Shown: piece after piece, positions 63,386-64,000 of the stretch
How the letters are laid out: each line of letters begins with the position of its first letter
How positions within the stretch are numbered: position 1 is the stretch's first letter
Origin: Ensifer adhaerens
GTDB taxonomy: Bacteria > Pseudomonadota > Alphaproteobacteria > Rhizobiales > Rhizobiaceae
DNA length: 64,000 nt
Direction of reading: 5' to 3'
Assembly: GCF_002940685.1 (NCBI RefSeq)
Contig: NZ_PNFP01000025.1
Coordinates: 1-64,000 of the forward strand
Translations under genes and position numbers: made by a program
The notes under the pieces: model-generated
Databases searched by the model: none
Told to the model about the DNA's origin: nothing
The model's input: the letters and a program-made list of their open reading frames with translations, nothing else

Positions 63386-63706
63386 ATGAAACTCGAATTA
63401 GCAGCATCCCAACTCGAATCCCTCGGAAACCCGACGCGGCTGCGCCTTTACCGCGCACTGGTGCGTGCCGGCGTGGATGGCCTTCCGGTGGGAGGGCTTC
63501 AGCAGAAACTCAACATTCCAGCGAGTACGCTCTCCCACCATTGCCGCAAACTGATCGACGCGGGCCTGGTGACGCAGGAGCGAATTGGAACGACGCTGAT
63601 CTGCCGTGCCAACTATAAGGCGATGACATCGCTGGTCGGTTATCTCGCCGATGAGTGCTGCGCCGATGGTGCTTGCGAAGAACGCAGGGAGACGGCGGAA
63701 GCCTGA
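63386..63706 (+). CDS. Second ArsR-family repressor
   Basis: The 106-residue protein has the ArsR winged helix (ESLGNPTRLRLYRALV; IPASTLSHHCRKLIDAGLV) and a C-terminal cysteine group C91, C92 and C97 in DECCADGAC. It precedes the flavoprotein gene, with a palindrome in front of it. It probably responds to arsenic or another soft metal. It is not the same type as the ars-operon repressor. Confidence 0.88.
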   Translation: MKLELAASQLESLGNPTRLRLYRALVRAGVDGLPVGGLQQKLNIPASTLSHHCRKLIDAGLVTQERIGTTLICRANYKAMTSLVGYLADECCADGACEERRETAEA

Positions 63707-63724
63707 TCCCTTTTTTTGACATTA

Positions 63725-63745
63725 AATTTCGATGAAACCAGAAAT
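63725..63745. promoter_or_regulatory. AT-rich inverted repeat upstream of the flavoprotein gene
   Basis: ATTTC and GAAAT (about 63726-63744) flank GATGAAACCA, and the right half continues as ACCAGAAATATGG, resembling the site before the TauE/SafE gene. It is about 17 bases before the ATG. Confidence 0.4.
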
Positions 63746-63761
63746 ATGGAAGGAGAGACAC

Positions 63762-64000
63762 ATGGACCACACCCCCGATCTACCAGTCGCCGTCATTGGC
63801 GCGGGTCCGGTTGGACTTGCCGCAGCCGCCCACCTCCTGCAGCGCGGTCTGCAGCCCGTGGTATTCGAGCGTGGTGAGGGACCCGGTTCCTCACTGATCG
63901 AATGGGGACATGTTCGTGTCTTCTCGCCCTGGCAATACGTGTTGGACAAGGCGGCCCAGGCGCTGCTCGAAGACAGCGGCTGGATCCAGCCTGATCCCGA
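63762..64000 (+). CDS. FAD-dependent NAD(P)-binding flavoprotein (partial, cut by the window end)
   Basis: Only the first 79 residues are present. They include the dinucleotide-binding motif VAVIGAGPVGLAAAAHLLQR and a segment (VRVFSPWQYVLDKAA) typical of flavoproteins found beside arsR genes in arsenic islands. The start follows AAGGAGAGA. The rest lies beyond the window, so the function cannot be given further. Confidence 0.75.
   Translation, partial: MDHTPDLPVAVIGAGPVGLAAAAHLLQRGLQPVVFERGEGPGSSLIEWGHVRVFSPWQYVLDKAAQALLEDSGWIQPDP

Noticed and set aside
1-64000. CRISPR arrays, tRNA and rRNA genes
   Set aside because: I looked for regularly spaced direct repeats and for the conserved tRNA and rRNA segments and saw none; a dedicated search could still find a short one.

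Overview
The window looks like part of a large plasmid from an arsenite-oxidising alphaproteobacterium of the Rhizobiaceae (Agrobacterium, Rhizobium, Sinorhizobium or Pseudorhizobium type). The evidence is a complete repABC replication and partition module, a Ti-type TraA relaxase with a matching oriT core, a TraG coupling protein, and an aioXSRBA-cytC-moeA cluster in the order known from arsenite-oxidising rhizobia. No rRNA, tRNA, CRISPR array or intact insertion sequence was seen. Species cannot be fixed from the sequence alone.

Layout. 0-2 kb: a ParB/RepB-like gene lacking its N-terminal domain, followed by strong GC-rich hairpins. 2.2-5.8 kb: repA, repB, repC with two parS-like palindromes and a probable antisense incompatibility RNA. 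5.9-14.5 kb: a defence and stability island with a DUF433/DUF5615 toxin-antitoxin pair, a long Argonaute that appears to have lost its catalytic residues, a PD-(D/E)XK nuclease-like partner in the same operon, three HEPN-like proteins, and a ribbon-helix-helix regulator facing a 16-bp inverted repeat. 14.7-16.7 kb: a LysR regulator and an EamA-type exporter with a DUF1127-like tail. 17.2-24.6 kb: plasmid transfer genes (ArdC antirestriction protein, WGR protein, ProQ/FinO protein, TraG, a small mobilisation protein, oriT, TraA); no mating-pair-formation genes are present.

24.7-27.6 kb holds a gene broken by two frameshifts with a TnsA-like N-terminal part, a ceramidase-family membrane protein and a small secreted protein. 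28-43.7 kb is a copper/silver island: DUF305 protein, DUF2933 protein, copper P-type ATPase, two multicopper oxidases, DUF411 protein, CusB/CusA efflux, a FixH-like protein, and four small secreted cysteine-rich proteins of unknown function. A frameshifted cytochrome c' and a TauE/SafE permease also lie there. 44-48.5 kb carries an MacB-like ABC pair with a periplasmic partner, an alkaline phosphatase, and a PCu(A)C-fold protein without the usual copper ligands.

48.6-52.9 kb is an arsenic operon on the minus strand (arsR, LMW-phosphatase-type arsC, glutaredoxin-type arsC, acr3, arsH, arsO). Divergent from it are aioXSR and then aioBA, cytC and moeA. AioX, AioS and AioR should sense arsenite and switch on aioBA through a sigma-54 promoter that is visible upstream of aioB. 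Periplasmic AioBA oxidises arsenite and passes electrons to cytochrome c; moeA helps make the molybdenum cofactor; the ars operon handles arsenic inside the cell. The right edge has a LysR gene, a GNAT acetyltransferase, a second arsR and the start of a flavoprotein gene cut by the window end.
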